A stretch of DNA of 49,046 bases from a virus. The translations under genes were made by a program, and so were the position numbers. Positions 29,285 through 37,425 of this stretch are shown one piece after another. Each line of letters starts with the position of its first letter. Within the stretch, counting starts at the first letter, position 1. The notes beneath the pieces are model-generated. The model saw nothing but the letters and a program-made list of their open reading frames with translations. It was not told the origin of the DNA and searched no databases. The stretch is from positions 1 to 49,046 of the IMG/VR virus record IMGVR_UViG_3300037245_000994; one strand, 5' to 3'.

Positions 29285-29634
29285 TGGGTGATGTACATCT
29301 GATTAAAAATAGCGACGGCTCTTGGATCGACCCCGCCGAAGCAGGTTTGCAGGAAGAGTTGATCCGCGAAGTTAAGAAGTTGGAGTCAGCAACCTTCGAC
29401 GTGAAGTTTCAAGCATTGACTCTTGGGGTTGGCTTGGTAGGAACTCCGGCATCCCACGGTTGTAAGCGTGTGAAGTTCTGGACAGCCCTCTCCGATTGTT
29501 ATGTGGGTGATGCAGATAGCCAGCCGGTTCTGCTTGTGGCCTCGATCTGGAATGATTTGTCCATCAACAATGTGGGAAATCTGAGGTTTGTTTCGGCTTC
29601 GGGTGGGCCTGTATACTTGATTTCGAGCAACTAG
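29284..29634 (+). CDS. Putative small virion protein, 116 aa
   Basis: The start overlaps the GroES stop (TAATG). The sequence is beta-rich and small-residue rich (TLGVGLVGTPASHGCKRVKFW), as in capsid decoration or adaptor proteins. The stop is followed by AGGAG for the next gene. The structural role is inferred from composition and context. Confidence 0.65.
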   Translation: MGDVHLIKNSDGSWIDPAEAGLQEELIREVKKLESATFDVKFQALTLGVGLVGTPASHGCKRVKFWTALSDCYVGDADSQPVLLVASIWNDLSINNVGNLRFVSASGGPVYLISSN

Positions 29635-29641
29635 GAGTGAC

Positions 29642-30052
29642 ATGCAATATGATTACGAGAAGGATTCAGTTTTGTTTGCCGGTATGTATGATGAAGCGGA
29701 CAACACTATATACATTTCATACGGGTTACGCAAAGCCGCGACTGAAGTAGTGTACTATCACGAGAGAGAACATCGTGAGTGTTTTTTAAGGGGATGTTTC
29801 TGTTATAAGCACACCAGTAATTTCTGGGCAGAATATCATGCGTATACGGGTGAACTCAAATCTGTGATTGCCCGGAACAATAGGTCTGTGACTAAGGCGT
29901 ATTTTCTGAGTGTGGTCCTATCCTTGATTGAATCCAAGAAACACCCTAAAGTGTGGTTGGATAATAGCCGGGCTTTGAGGCGTGTTATGCGCACTCGCTT
30001 ATATAAGGAGTTTGAACGACGTGAATTCAGAAGGAAAAGCACGCCAAAGTAA
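29642..30052 (+). CDS. HExxH metallopeptidase-like protein, 136 aa
   Basis: HEREH at 40-44 matches the HExxH zinc motif of gluzincin/ImmA-type peptidases, and Glu64 in FWAEYHA could be the third ligand. The C-terminal half is basic and helical. The last 32 bases overlap the next gene. A small cytoplasmic peptidase in front of the terminase could process a virion protein or cleave a host regulator; activity is not shown. Confidence 0.6.
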   Translation: MQYDYEKDSVLFAGMYDEADNTIYISYGLRKAATEVVYYHEREHRECFLRGCFCYKHTSNFWAEYHAYTGELKSVIARNNRSVTKAYFLSVVLSLIESKKHPKVWLDNSRALRRVMRTRLYKEFERREFRRKSTPK

Positions 30053-30569
30053 TCTGGCAGCACATGGCACTAAGGCCCGCATCTCTCCGGTGGTGTCTCA
30101 GTTGTTTCGAGCTATTGGTTCTGAGATGACCGAGATGGTTTGCATCAAGGTGCCGGACAGCAAGACCGGGGCTATGGAAACGCGGCTAGTGTCCAAAGCT
30201 GAGGCGATGGTGCGGGATCTTTATGAGCAGGCGATGCCTGTGTCTATATTGGATCTGGATGGCATGAACTCCAAAACTCTTATCCTGCGAGGCAAAGGTC
30301 AGATGGATGCCCGGAAGTTGATTCTGGCACACACCATTGACAAGAATGCCAAAGATCCGTCAGGCGAGACAGTGGCGGACAAGGTGTCAGACCTGAACAA
30401 AAACAGATTGAACGCAATAGCAACGGGTGGCAAGAAGGAGACAGCGTGTGGAACGAAACCGAAAGAAAAGGCGAAGAGTAAAAAACTCAAAGTCCCGTGC
30501 GTGGTTATGCGCGTGCGGAGTGAAACTGAAGTGCGAGGGGATTTGCCGAGCGGTGAATCTGTTTCGTAA
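30021..30569 (+). CDS. Putative terminase small subunit-like protein, 182 aa
   Basis: GTG 30021 is chosen because AAGGAG lies ten bases upstream; the longer frame from 29982 runs over the previous gene. The protein is soluble and helical with a Lys-rich segment near residues 135-160. It stands two small genes before the large terminase, which suits a small terminase subunit, but no helix-turn-helix was clear. The last 120 bases overlap a zinc-finger gene in another frame. Confidence 0.55.
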   Translation: MNSEGKARQSNLAAHGTKARISPVVSQLFRAIGSEMTEMVCIKVPDSKTGAMETRLVSKAEAMVRDLYEQAMPVSILDLDGMNSKTLILRGKGQMDARKLILAHTIDKNAKDPSGETVADKVSDLNKNRLNAIATGGKKETACGTKPKEKAKSKKLKVPCVVMRVRSETEVRGDLPSGESVS

Positions 30570-30621
30570 GGATAGGGTGTCAGTAGAAAAATGTCCTTCA
30601 GCTTTTACAGTACAGGGGTGA
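30448..30621 (+). CDS. Basic zinc-finger mini-protein, 57 aa
   Basis: GTG 30448 has AAGGAG seven bases upstream. The N-terminus is very basic (RNRKKRRRVKN). CACG (about 22-25), two further Cys near 32 and 36 and one near 50 suggest a zinc site. It overlaps the previous gene by 122 bases in a different frame and ends four bases before the next ATG. The strong signals make it credible despite the overlap. Confidence 0.5.
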   Translation: MERNRKKRRRVKNSKSRAWLCACGVKLKCEGICRAVNLFRKDRVSVEKCPSAFTVQG

Positions 30622-30625
30622 TGAG

Positions 30626-30775
30626 ATGAAGAAGAGTCATCAGTGGCAAGAATTGGTGGAGGTTAGGTGTCCTCATTGTGGGAAAGTGGCTACATACGAC
30701 GATGCGGGGGACATAAGCGACATCATAAAGTGCTGTTTGTGTGGTCAGAATTTTGAACTCGGGGAGCAGAAATGA
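30626..30775 (+). CDS. Zinc-ribbon mini-protein, 49 aa
   Basis: AGGGG lies seven bases before ATG 30626. CPHCGK (15-20) and CCLCGQ (36-41) are a classic zinc-ribbon pair. The stop overlaps the terminase start as ATGA, so it is coupled to terminase translation. It may be a packaging cofactor; function unknown. Confidence 0.7.
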   Translation: MKKSHQWQELVEVRCPHCGKVATYDDAGDISDIIKCCLCGQNFELGEQK

Positions 30776-32721
30776 TCGGATCTGGTTTCAGCACGATGCC
30801 AAAGTTGACTACTCCATTTCCGAGTGGGCGAAAGTATTGGACAAGCCCATCAGGTATCCTAGTCCCGAAGGAGTATGGAGCCAACATGGAGTGGCGTGCG
30901 GACGTGCTGCGGAAAGCCGAGCATGATCTCGTGCTACAGCAGGATCTACTTTACGAGTGTGCTGAAAGCTGCATCTTCTGGGTTAATTTGTTTATGTATA
31001 CCCGCCACGAGTTTGAGGTGGCGACAGACAATAGATCCGGCAAGAAGCCCTCGACAGTGGCCCATTGGCCAATGATTACCTGGGAAGTTCAGGACGGGCT
31101 GTTTATTTGGCTTGAGGAGCATTTCAATAACGGTGAAGATGGGCTGATCGACAAGTCCCGAGACATGGGGGCATCGTGGTGCGGGTTGGCGTTCAACCAT
31201 TGGCTTTGGTTATTTCGCAAGGTGTCAACACAGATTCGTGAGATGTCACGATCCGAGGTGTATGTTGACTCATCCAGCACGAAATCACTATTTTACAAAC
31301 ACGATTATATAAACACCTGGTTGCCAGAGTGGATGCGACCCCCAGGAGTTTTGGTCAGAGGGAAAGAAAATCGAACATCGCTGTTGATTCATAATGCGTT
31401 GAATGACAACACCATAGTCGGCGAGTCAACAACGAAACACGCTCTATCGGCAGACCGATGTTCGCTTCTCTTTCTTGACGAATTTGCAAAGGTTGAACAT
31501 GGCGAGATGATTAAGACAGCATCTTACGCCGCAGCCGCGTGTCGTATTGTCAATTCGACGGTGGCGGGGCCGGGAACGGCGTACTCAATCTGGAAGAACA
31601 GCGGGCAGATCGACGTGTTCCCGATGATGTTCTGGGATCATCCCGAGAAGGGTGCGAAGCGGTTTGTTATTCAAGACGACATCACGAAATTGTATAAGAT
31701 TTCATCTCCATGGTTGGAATGTGTGAAGAAGGCTTGCACGGCGAAGGAAATTGCACAAGAGCAGTACGCTATAGACGCCGAGGCTGGTGACACATTTTTC
31801 GATATACATGAGATCGACGTGCATAGTGCATTGTTTGCTCGACCACCGATCACTGAGCATAGCATCTCGCTGAAGACCAGCATTCCCGACGAGGATATAT
31901 CGCGGTTGTTACAGCGACGTGACACGAGTGCGTATATTGTGAAGATCGCACCGAACGGGAAACTTAAAGTTTGGGTGGATTTGATAAATGGTAGACCAGA
32001 ACAGTCTCAGACCTATATTTTTGGAATTGATACGTCTAAAGGCCAGGGAGCTTCAGATTCCGTTGTCTCCATCAAGTCAAAACAAACTGGCGACAAAATT
32101 GCTCAGTGGTGTTGCAATTCAACGCCTCCTCATGAGTTCAGCAGGATTATCGTTGCGCTCAGTTTATGGGTTGGCGGAGCAAATCCTCAAAGACTTCCCT
32201 ATCTCAAATGGGAAAAAAATGGCCCAGGTTGGGATCTCGGAAGACTCTTAGTTCAGAAATTTTGCTACCCGCATTATTATATCACCAAGACTTCAGGAAC
32301 GGTTATTGAAAAGGTAGCATCCAACAATGCGGGCGGGCAGAAGTATGGTTGGCAGTCAGGCAAAACAGAAAAAGAGTTGTTGCTGCGGGAGTATGAGCGG
32401 GCATTGAAGACTGGCAGGATTCGTAACCACGATTTAGATGCGTTACATCAGGCGAAGTTGTATATATACACGCAAGAAGGTAAGGTTGAGCCAGCCAAAT
32501 TAGTTGGTGCTACTGCTGCTGAGAAATTGCAACACGGCGATAAGGTAATCGCCGACGCTCTGACGGTCGAAGACGAAGACGTGTCATCGCCAAAGGCTGA
32601 GAAGTTTGTAGTCCCTGCTGGATGTTTTGAGGATCGGTGGAATAAATACAAGAAAAAGAGGAAGCGGGACAAGAGAAACAAGAACAAGTGGAGAAGGTCA
32701 TATAATTTTGGGGGTGGGTAA
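30772..32721 (+). CDS. terL: Terminase large subunit, 649 aa
   Basis: The ATPase part shows a Walker A-like KSRDMGASW (128-136) and Walker B LLFLDEF (232-238). The nuclease part shows FGIDTSKGQGASDS (D420) and a late Asp region (HGDKVIADAL) for the RNase H-like headful or site-specific cut. The C-terminus is a very basic tail. GGGGAG precedes the ATG. Together with the portal gene 400 bases downstream this is the DNA-packaging motor. The Walker A lacks the usual GxxxxGK order, as in several phage terminases. Confidence 0.95.
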   Translation: MIGSGFSTMPKLTTPFPSGRKYWTSPSGILVPKEYGANMEWRADVLRKAEHDLVLQQDLLYECAESCIFWVNLFMYTRHEFEVATDNRSGKKPSTVAHWPMITWEVQDGLFIWLEEHFNNGEDGLIDKSRDMGASWCGLAFNHWLWLFRKVSTQIREMSRSEVYVDSSSTKSLFYKHDYINTWLPEWMRPPGVLVRGKENRTSLLIHNALNDNTIVGESTTKHALSADRCSLLFLDEFAKVEHGEMIKTASYAAAACRIVNSTVAGPGTAYSIWKNSGQIDVFPMMFWDHPEKGAKRFVIQDDITKLYKISSPWLECVKKACTAKEIAQEQYAIDAEAGDTFFDIHEIDVHSALFARPPITEHSISLKTSIPDEDISRLLQRRDTSAYIVKIAPNGKLKVWVDLINGRPEQSQTYIFGIDTSKGQGASDSVVSIKSKQTGDKIAQWCCNSTPPHEFSRIIVALSLWVGGANPQRLPYLKWEKNGPGWDLGRLLVQKFCYPHYYITKTSGTVIEKVASNNAGGQKYGWQSGKTEKELLLREYERALKTGRIRNHDLDALHQAKLYIYTQEGKVEPAKLVGATAAEKLQHGDKVIADALTVEDEDVSSPKAEKFVVPAGCFEDRWNKYKKKRKRDKRNKNKWRRSYNFGGG

Positions 32722-33125
32722 TGTGGGCTAAGACGATAGAAGAAACTTATGGGGTGGCTGTTGTTCATTGTGAGCGGACTAAAACCTCTGAGGAATGTTA
32801 TTATGTGTCAACTGAGGGCTTCCTTAAGTTGTTTAATCACACTTCTGCCGAGGTTAGTGGCCTTGAAGAACCCCTAACCGATATAACAAAATGTGAGGGG
32901 GTATTAATTTTAAGGGGTCTTCCCGTATTTCAAGACATAGAGTTAGATTACGACCCTGCTTTTGCAAGCGGATACACAGGAGCAGCAGTGCCTACAGAGA
33001 TAAGTGCTGGCGATGTATCAGATGTAGCTGAAGCACAAAAACGGTTGGAAGAACTTGAATGTTTGTTTGATTTGATACCTCATAAAGAATTTCTGGTGCC
33101 CGATGAGGATAGACTGGAGTATTAA
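32721..33125 (+). CDS. Hypothetical protein with a portal-derived repeat, 134 aa
   Basis: The start overlaps the terminase stop (TAATG). Residues about 91-101 (PTEISAGDVSD) are encoded by the same 34 bases that open the portal gene, so the end of this gene appears to carry a duplicated portal start. The rest is acidic and soluble. No family recognised; a small connector or packaging accessory is possible. Confidence 0.7.
   Translation: MWAKTIEETYGVAVVHCERTKTSEECYYVSTEGFLKLFNHTSAEVSGLEEPLTDITKCEGVLILRGLPVFQDIELDYDPAFASGYTGAAVPTEISAGDVSDVAEAQKRLEELECLFDLIPHKEFLVPDEDRLEY
32989..33022 (+). repeat. 34-bp direct repeat, upstream copy
   Basis: These 34 bases are identical to 33126-33159 and in the same reading register (both read PTEISAGDVS). 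The copy is preceded by GGAG and GTG, as if it once were a gene start. It points to a local duplication or insertion at the portal start. Confidence 0.95.
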
Positions 33126-34915
33126 TGCCTACAGAGATAAGTGCTGGCGATGTATCAGAATTGGTGCGGAACGGCCATGACCGAGTGAAACAATATCGTG
33201 GTGCTGCCCGCGATGCGATCAAAGAATTTTGTGGGAACTATTATACGCGAGCAGCCGGGATGACTGGGGAGAGTCCCATCAACCTGCTGTTCATTGCCTT
33301 GCGTACTTGGGTGCCGAACCTCGCTGCACGCTCCGGTGTCAACCGCGTTATTACAGATGTACTGGCACAGGCAGATTATGCACACCTGCTCGGACTGAGT
33401 CTCGACCACCTGCATCGAAAGATTCACATGCGGGACATGATCCGGGCTGGGATTGTGAATATGATCCTGTCGGGCATTGCGATCTTTAAGACCTCACTTG
33501 AGGCTACAGACAATCTACTGCCGGTGGGCGACAACAAATACGTGGACCCCGGACAGATTTACACTGACCTCGTTAGCCTCGATGACTTCTTCTTCGATGC
33601 ACACTGTTTGGAGCTGAAGCACGCCACCATGCTTGGGCATTTCGTTACCGTGCGGCGACAGGTGTTGCTGGATCAAGAAGGGTGGGACAAGGATCTGGTG
33701 TTGAGATTGTCTTCAGCGAATTCAGAACCAAATCAAGAGGAAACAGCGAAGTCAATTACGCAGGAGTCGCTGCATCGAAACAAGATGATCGAAATGCAGG
33801 ATTACGTGCGCGTGGCGGAGATATACTTCCCCGAGGCACAGATGATCGCCTATGTTCCCGATCCTCGACAGTCTACGTTCGATGACTATCTGAAGATCAT
33901 GGATTACTATGGGCCTTCGACCGGGCCGTACCGCTTTGGTTCATTGACACCTCCGGTGCCGGATAATCCGTTTCCGATAGCTCCAGTATCTATGTGGCGT
34001 GATTTGAACGCGATGGCGAATCAGATTTTCATCAAGTTGATGGATCAGGCTGACCGACAGAAGGATGTACTGTTGTTCAAGCCAGGGATGGAAGATGTCG
34101 CGGATGCAGTCAGCAATGCTATCGACGGCGAAGTAATCAGAACTTCTGATCCGAGCGGTGTTGTAATCCAAAGCTATGGCGGTTCTAATCCGGACAATGA
34201 TAAAATGGTGCAGCAGCTTCAAACGTGGTTCAATTATGTGGCTGGCAATCCAGATCAAGCAGCCGGAATAAAAACAGGGGCTAAGACTGCTACGGGGCAA
34301 CAAATCCTTCAGTCGAATGCCAGCGTCACGCAAGAAGATGCGAAGAGTTTGATTTACGATCTTCAGGCCAGTATCAGTAGCGATCAGAGTTGGTACATGC
34401 ACCACGATCCACTCATCAACAAGAAACTCATCTCTCGTGACACCGATGGACAACAGGTACAGGTTTCTCTTACGCCGGAGCAACGTATCGGGGCGTATGA
34501 AAGTCTGACCTTCAAGATCGTCAAGCGATCTATGCAAGAAATGGACCCGGCTGTACGGCGAAAGATGCTGGCAGATTTCACGATTAATGTGTTGCCGGGT
34601 GCCGCTAATGCTGCGATGATTATGCAACAGATGGGCCAACCGTTCAATCTCGTGCGGTATCTCACGCAGGCTGCGGATGAGATGGGCGTGTCTGATGTCA
34701 TGGTTGAGGTGTTTCAAGATCCGAAGTTTATGGAGCGAATACAGACTGCACAGTTGAACGGCCCGGAGCAGACCAGCAAAGGTTTGCCAACTGGCGATGT
34801 GCAGAACAATGGTAATCCCCTCGCTCGGCCTGTAGCTGACGCGGGGCAACAGTTTAATCGGCAGTCGCAGGAGACGGCTGCGGTGGCTCAGAGTGCAAAC
34901 CAAGGGGTGGTTTAG
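33125..34915 (+). CDS. Portal protein, 596 aa
   Basis: GGAG lies five bases before the ATG. The size, place directly behind the terminase and content fit a podovirus-type portal: a helical N-terminus, mixed core with many Asp and Arg, a segment LNAMANQIFIKLMDQADRQ characteristic of portal stems, and a Gln/Ala-rich end. It forms the dodecameric gate at one capsid vertex through which DNA enters and leaves. Confidence 0.88.
   Translation: MPTEISAGDVSELVRNGHDRVKQYRGAARDAIKEFCGNYYTRAAGMTGESPINLLFIALRTWVPNLAARSGVNRVITDVLAQADYAHLLGLSLDHLHRKIHMRDMIRAGIVNMILSGIAIFKTSLEATDNLLPVGDNKYVDPGQIYTDLVSLDDFFFDAHCLELKHATMLGHFVTVRRQVLLDQEGWDKDLVLRLSSANSEPNQEETAKSITQESLHRNKMIEMQDYVRVAEIYFPEAQMIAYVPDPRQSTFDDYLKIMDYYGPSTGPYRFGSLTPPVPDNPFPIAPVSMWRDLNAMANQIFIKLMDQADRQKDVLLFKPGMEDVADAVSNAIDGEVIRTSDPSGVVIQSYGGSNPDNDKMVQQLQTWFNYVAGNPDQAAGIKTGAKTATGQQILQSNASVTQEDAKSLIYDLQASISSDQSWYMHHDPLINKKLISRDTDGQQVQVSLTPEQRIGAYESLTFKIVKRSMQEMDPAVRRKMLADFTINVLPGAANAAMIMQQMGQPFNLVRYLTQAADEMGVSDVMVEVFQDPKFMERIQTAQLNGPEQTSKGLPTGDVQNNGNPLARPVADAGQQFNRQSQETAAVAQSANQGVV
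33126..33159 (+). repeat. 34-bp direct repeat, copy at the portal start
   Basis: Second copy of the repeat at 32989-33022, beginning at the second base of the portal ATG codon. The copies are 137 bases apart, so recombination between them would delete the intervening segment in one step. Confidence 0.95.
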
Positions 34916-35353
34916 ATGCTGCGAACTTATTTTGAATGTGAATCTTGTGGCTGGAGTATTGCTTATGGAGAAGTGTATTGGGGTCTTGTAGAATTAGCTA
35001 AGACTGCCGGAGTAGAAACTTGTCCAAAGTGTAAACAGGAATTGTCTCGTGTCATTAGAGATATAAGGGTGGGGAAAGTATTCGGCATCAACAACGCCCC
35101 TTATCCCAAACCACTGCACTCTGACGCCTTGGGCATACAACCGGATCAGGTGACAGAGCACCGAGAAATGTTCCCAGATGTGGAACTTGATTCCGAACGT
35201 CGTCCGGTATTTACAAACGCCAATCAGCACGACGCCTACATGGAGAAGGCAGGGATTCGGAAGGATGTTCAGAAGACACGTAGACCTGGGGAGGTCATTG
35301 CTAAACTGGAGAGTGAAGATGAAGACAGAAGAAGTAATACAGCTAATTCTTGA
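34916..35353 (+). CDS. Zinc-ribbon protein, 145 aa
   Basis: CESCGW (8-13) and CPKCKQ (36-41) make an FmdB-like zinc ribbon near the N-terminus; the rest is polar and partly disordered. It begins right after the portal stop and overlaps the next gene by 35 bases. Similar small zinc proteins often follow portal genes in environmental podoviruses. Function unknown. Confidence 0.7.
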   Translation: MLRTYFECESCGWSIAYGEVYWGLVELAKTAGVETCPKCKQELSRVIRDIRVGKVFGINNAPYPKPLHSDALGIQPDQVTEHREMFPDVELDSERRPVFTNANQHDAYMEKAGIRKDVQKTRRPGEVIAKLESEDEDRRSNTANS

Positions 35354-35693
35354 TAATGATTATTCAGAATTTAATATGGTGGTGAGGGAAAGAGGAAGTG
35401 ATGCGAAGTATGTCACTATTTGTGGCCGCAAATCCTTTTCTTTTGAGGTTAAACGTGGGTTACTCGCATCAGAGATGACGCTAACTATTTCGCGGAGGCT
35501 GAAGCGGTGTTTGATAGCGGAGAAAGAGAAAATATTGCGGGCAATGCACCGCCTTGATTTATTGGAAGAAAAGGGACGTATTATCGCGGAGCTTGAAGAA
35601 TATGCAGACAGAACTACTGCGCCCAATATACAAGAAGAAGACTCGGAAGAAACGAAAAACGCGGGACGAGTTCACGAAGACGGATTGGATTGA
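35319..35693 (+). CDS. Hypothetical helical protein, 124 aa
   Basis: ATG 35319 follows GGAG at ten bases. The N-terminal 50 residues are mixed; then come charged helices (EKEKILRAMHRLDLLEEKG). It overlaps the gene before by 35 bases and the NinG gene after by 92 bases. No family recognised. Confidence 0.6.
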   Translation: MKTEEVIQLILDNDYSEFNMVVRERGSDAKYVTICGRKSFSFEVKRGLLASEMTLTISRRLKRCLIAEKEKILRAMHRLDLLEEKGRIIAELEEYADRTTAPNIQEEDSEETKNAGRVHEDGLD

Positions 35694-36090
35694 ATGGCTT
35701 TGGCCGACGTTCAGTAAGTTCATCCGCTTGCGTGACTGTATCGCTACGACTGGTACTCCAACCCACGGATTGTGTTACACTTGTGGGAAGAAGAAGAAGT
35801 TCTCCGCGAAGGGGGGGCTTCAAGCGGGACACTTTATCCCTGGGCGAATGGACGCAATACTTTTTGATGAAGAACAAGTCCATGCACAATGTTACCGCTG
35901 CAATGTGATGCTCGGGGGTAACTGGCCTGCGTATTACGAGCACATGATGGAGGATGTTGGGATCGAAGAGATCCACATGATGTTGGAGCAGCGGAACGAC
36001 AAAGTTGATTTCAAGAGAGAGTGGTTTGAGAGTACGAAAGATTATTACGAGCAAGAGATTGTTCGACTTTATGAAGTGGGCCAAGCATAA
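35602..36090 (+). CDS. ninG: NinG/Rap-like recombination nuclease, 162 aa
   Basis: ATG 35602 is preferred over the longer frame. After a basic start, WLWPTFSKFIRLRDCI, CYTCGKKKKF, QAGHFIPGR and VHAQCYRCNVMLGGN follow, the pattern of the lambda NinG (Rap) family of HNH-like Holliday-junction nucleases with a zinc site. It lies among packaging genes rather than with recombination genes, so a role in clearing branched DNA before packaging, like T4 endonuclease VII, is likely. Confidence 0.88.
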   Translation: MQTELLRPIYKKKTRKKRKTRDEFTKTDWIEWLWPTFSKFIRLRDCIATTGTPTHGLCYTCGKKKKFSAKGGLQAGHFIPGRMDAILFDEEQVHAQCYRCNVMLGGNWPAYYEHMMEDVGIEEIHMMLEQRNDKVDFKREWFESTKDYYEQEIVRLYEVGQA

Positions 36091-36102
36091 ATACCCACTG
36101 TT

Positions 36103-36175
36103 GGTGTGGTAGCTCAGTGGTAGAGCGGAGGGAGACTATCCCTAGCCGTCGCGGGTTCGATCCCCGCACACACCC
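36103..36175 (+). tRNA. tRNA-like gene with an atypical anticodon loop
   Basis: A 73-base cloverleaf can be drawn: acceptor GGTGTGG with ACACACC (six of seven pairs), D arm GCTC-AGTGGTA-GAGC, T arm GCGGG-TTCGATC-CCCGC (perfect), discriminator C, no encoded CCA. The anticodon stem GAGGG/CCCTA has four pairs and the loop is AGACTAT. Position 33 is G instead of U. By standard count the anticodon would be ACT; a one-base slip gives CTA (amber). Isotype is therefore uncertain. Confidence 0.7.
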
Positions 36176-36252
36176 TTTCCTACACAAAGAAACTGTCCAA
36201 CGTGACGGCACGCGCCCTCGCGGACGACACTTACCCTTTCAGGAGTTTTAGT

Positions 36253-37401
36253 ATGGTAGAGTTTGGAGAATACAGAGGTGGCCCGATGCACGCTAATGAC
36301 GTTGACGACGCACCGGACAAAGTAATTGAAGCTGCCGAAAAAAGGTTGCAGGAAATTGGCACAGTGCCGAAGATTGAAGCACCTCAAGTAACAGACCCGG
36401 ACCCAGATGTGGACCCCGAGCCTGATCCTGAGCCGGAGCCAGATCCCGAAGGTGACCCCGAACCGGAACCAGACTCAGATGCGGACCCTGATCCCGACTC
36501 GGACCCAGACGGCGATCCAGAACCGGAGCCAGATCCTGATGATGAACCAGCAATCCCTGAAAATCTGTACCGCGCTGCCGAGCATAGTAAATGGAAGCCC
36601 GAAGAGATAGTGGATTTTTGGAAGGCCAACCCCGAGATGGCCGAGAAGACGTTTGAGAAGATGCGACAGGATATGGTCGAAGTCAACAAACAGTTTTCTG
36701 AAAATGGTCGTGCTAGGAAACAGGTCGCACAGGAACTCGCAGATAAGCCCGCCGCGACTCAAGTGCCCGCGAAGCCGAAGAGTTTTGTGGATGTTGAGAA
36801 AGCCCGAGTTGAGTTTGGCGATGGTGCTGCGGAGTTGATTGGCCAGATGAATCAGGTTTTGGTTCAGCAGGCCGACGAAATTGCGGAGATCAAATCGACT
36901 GCCGCATCGCCGCGAACACAGGAAGCCACGAACCAGGATCGAAGTTTGGCAGTTGCTACGCAAATTACCAATTTCTTCGGTCATGCCAACATGAAAGCCT
37001 ATGAAGATTTTTATGGGCCTTCAGTTGATGCTAATGGTACTCCATACTCAGATTGGGACCACCTCACAGCGGGACAGGAAGCGAACCGTACTGCGGTTAT
37101 GACTGAAGCTGCCGACATCCAATCCGGTGTTGCTATTCGTGGCACAGATATTACAGTTAGCGAAGCGATGGCGCGGGCGCACACGATCGCCACTGATGGG
37201 TTCAAAACTGAAACCATTCGCAAAGGGATCATCAAGTCCGTGCAGAAAAAGGCTAAGGGCGTCACGCTCAGGCCGACGAAGACAAAAGTAAAACCCAAGG
37301 CTCCGAAGTTGAAGCGTGGGGAAAAAATGACAGAGGGTAAAGTTTACAGCACAGCAAAGGTGCGTCTTGCGGCTTTGAATGCAGGAAAGCCAATGTCGTA
37401 A
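36253..37401 (+). CDS. Scaffolding / capsid assembly protein candidate, 382 aa
   Basis: AGGAG lies seven bases before ATG 36253. Residues about 46-97 are an acidic Asp/Pro/Glu repeat (DPDPEPEP type). A helical, charged core follows (about 105-260), and the end is basic (KTKVKPKAPKLKRGEK). The position directly before the major capsid gene and the charge layout (acidic start, helical core, basic end) are typical of scaffolding proteins. No protease motif was seen in it. Confidence 0.75.
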   Translation: MVEFGEYRGGPMHANDVDDAPDKVIEAAEKRLQEIGTVPKIEAPQVTDPDPDVDPEPDPEPEPDPEGDPEPEPDSDADPDPDSDPDGDPEPEPDPDDEPAIPENLYRAAEHSKWKPEEIVDFWKANPEMAEKTFEKMRQDMVEVNKQFSENGRARKQVAQELADKPAATQVPAKPKSFVDVEKARVEFGDGAAELIGQMNQVLVQQADEIAEIKSTAASPRTQEATNQDRSLAVATQITNFFGHANMKAYEDFYGPSVDANGTPYSDWDHLTAGQEANRTAVMTEAADIQSGVAIRGTDITVSEAMARAHTIATDGFKTETIRKGIIKSVQKKAKGVTLRPTKTKVKPKAPKLKRGEKMTEGKVYSTAKVRLAALNAGKPMS

Positions 37402-37425
37402 TAGATGCCCTGGAAGGCAGGGATT

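Noticed and set aside
33941-34903. Minus-strand frame of 320 residues
   Set aside because: Exactly antisense to the portal gene; no start signals.
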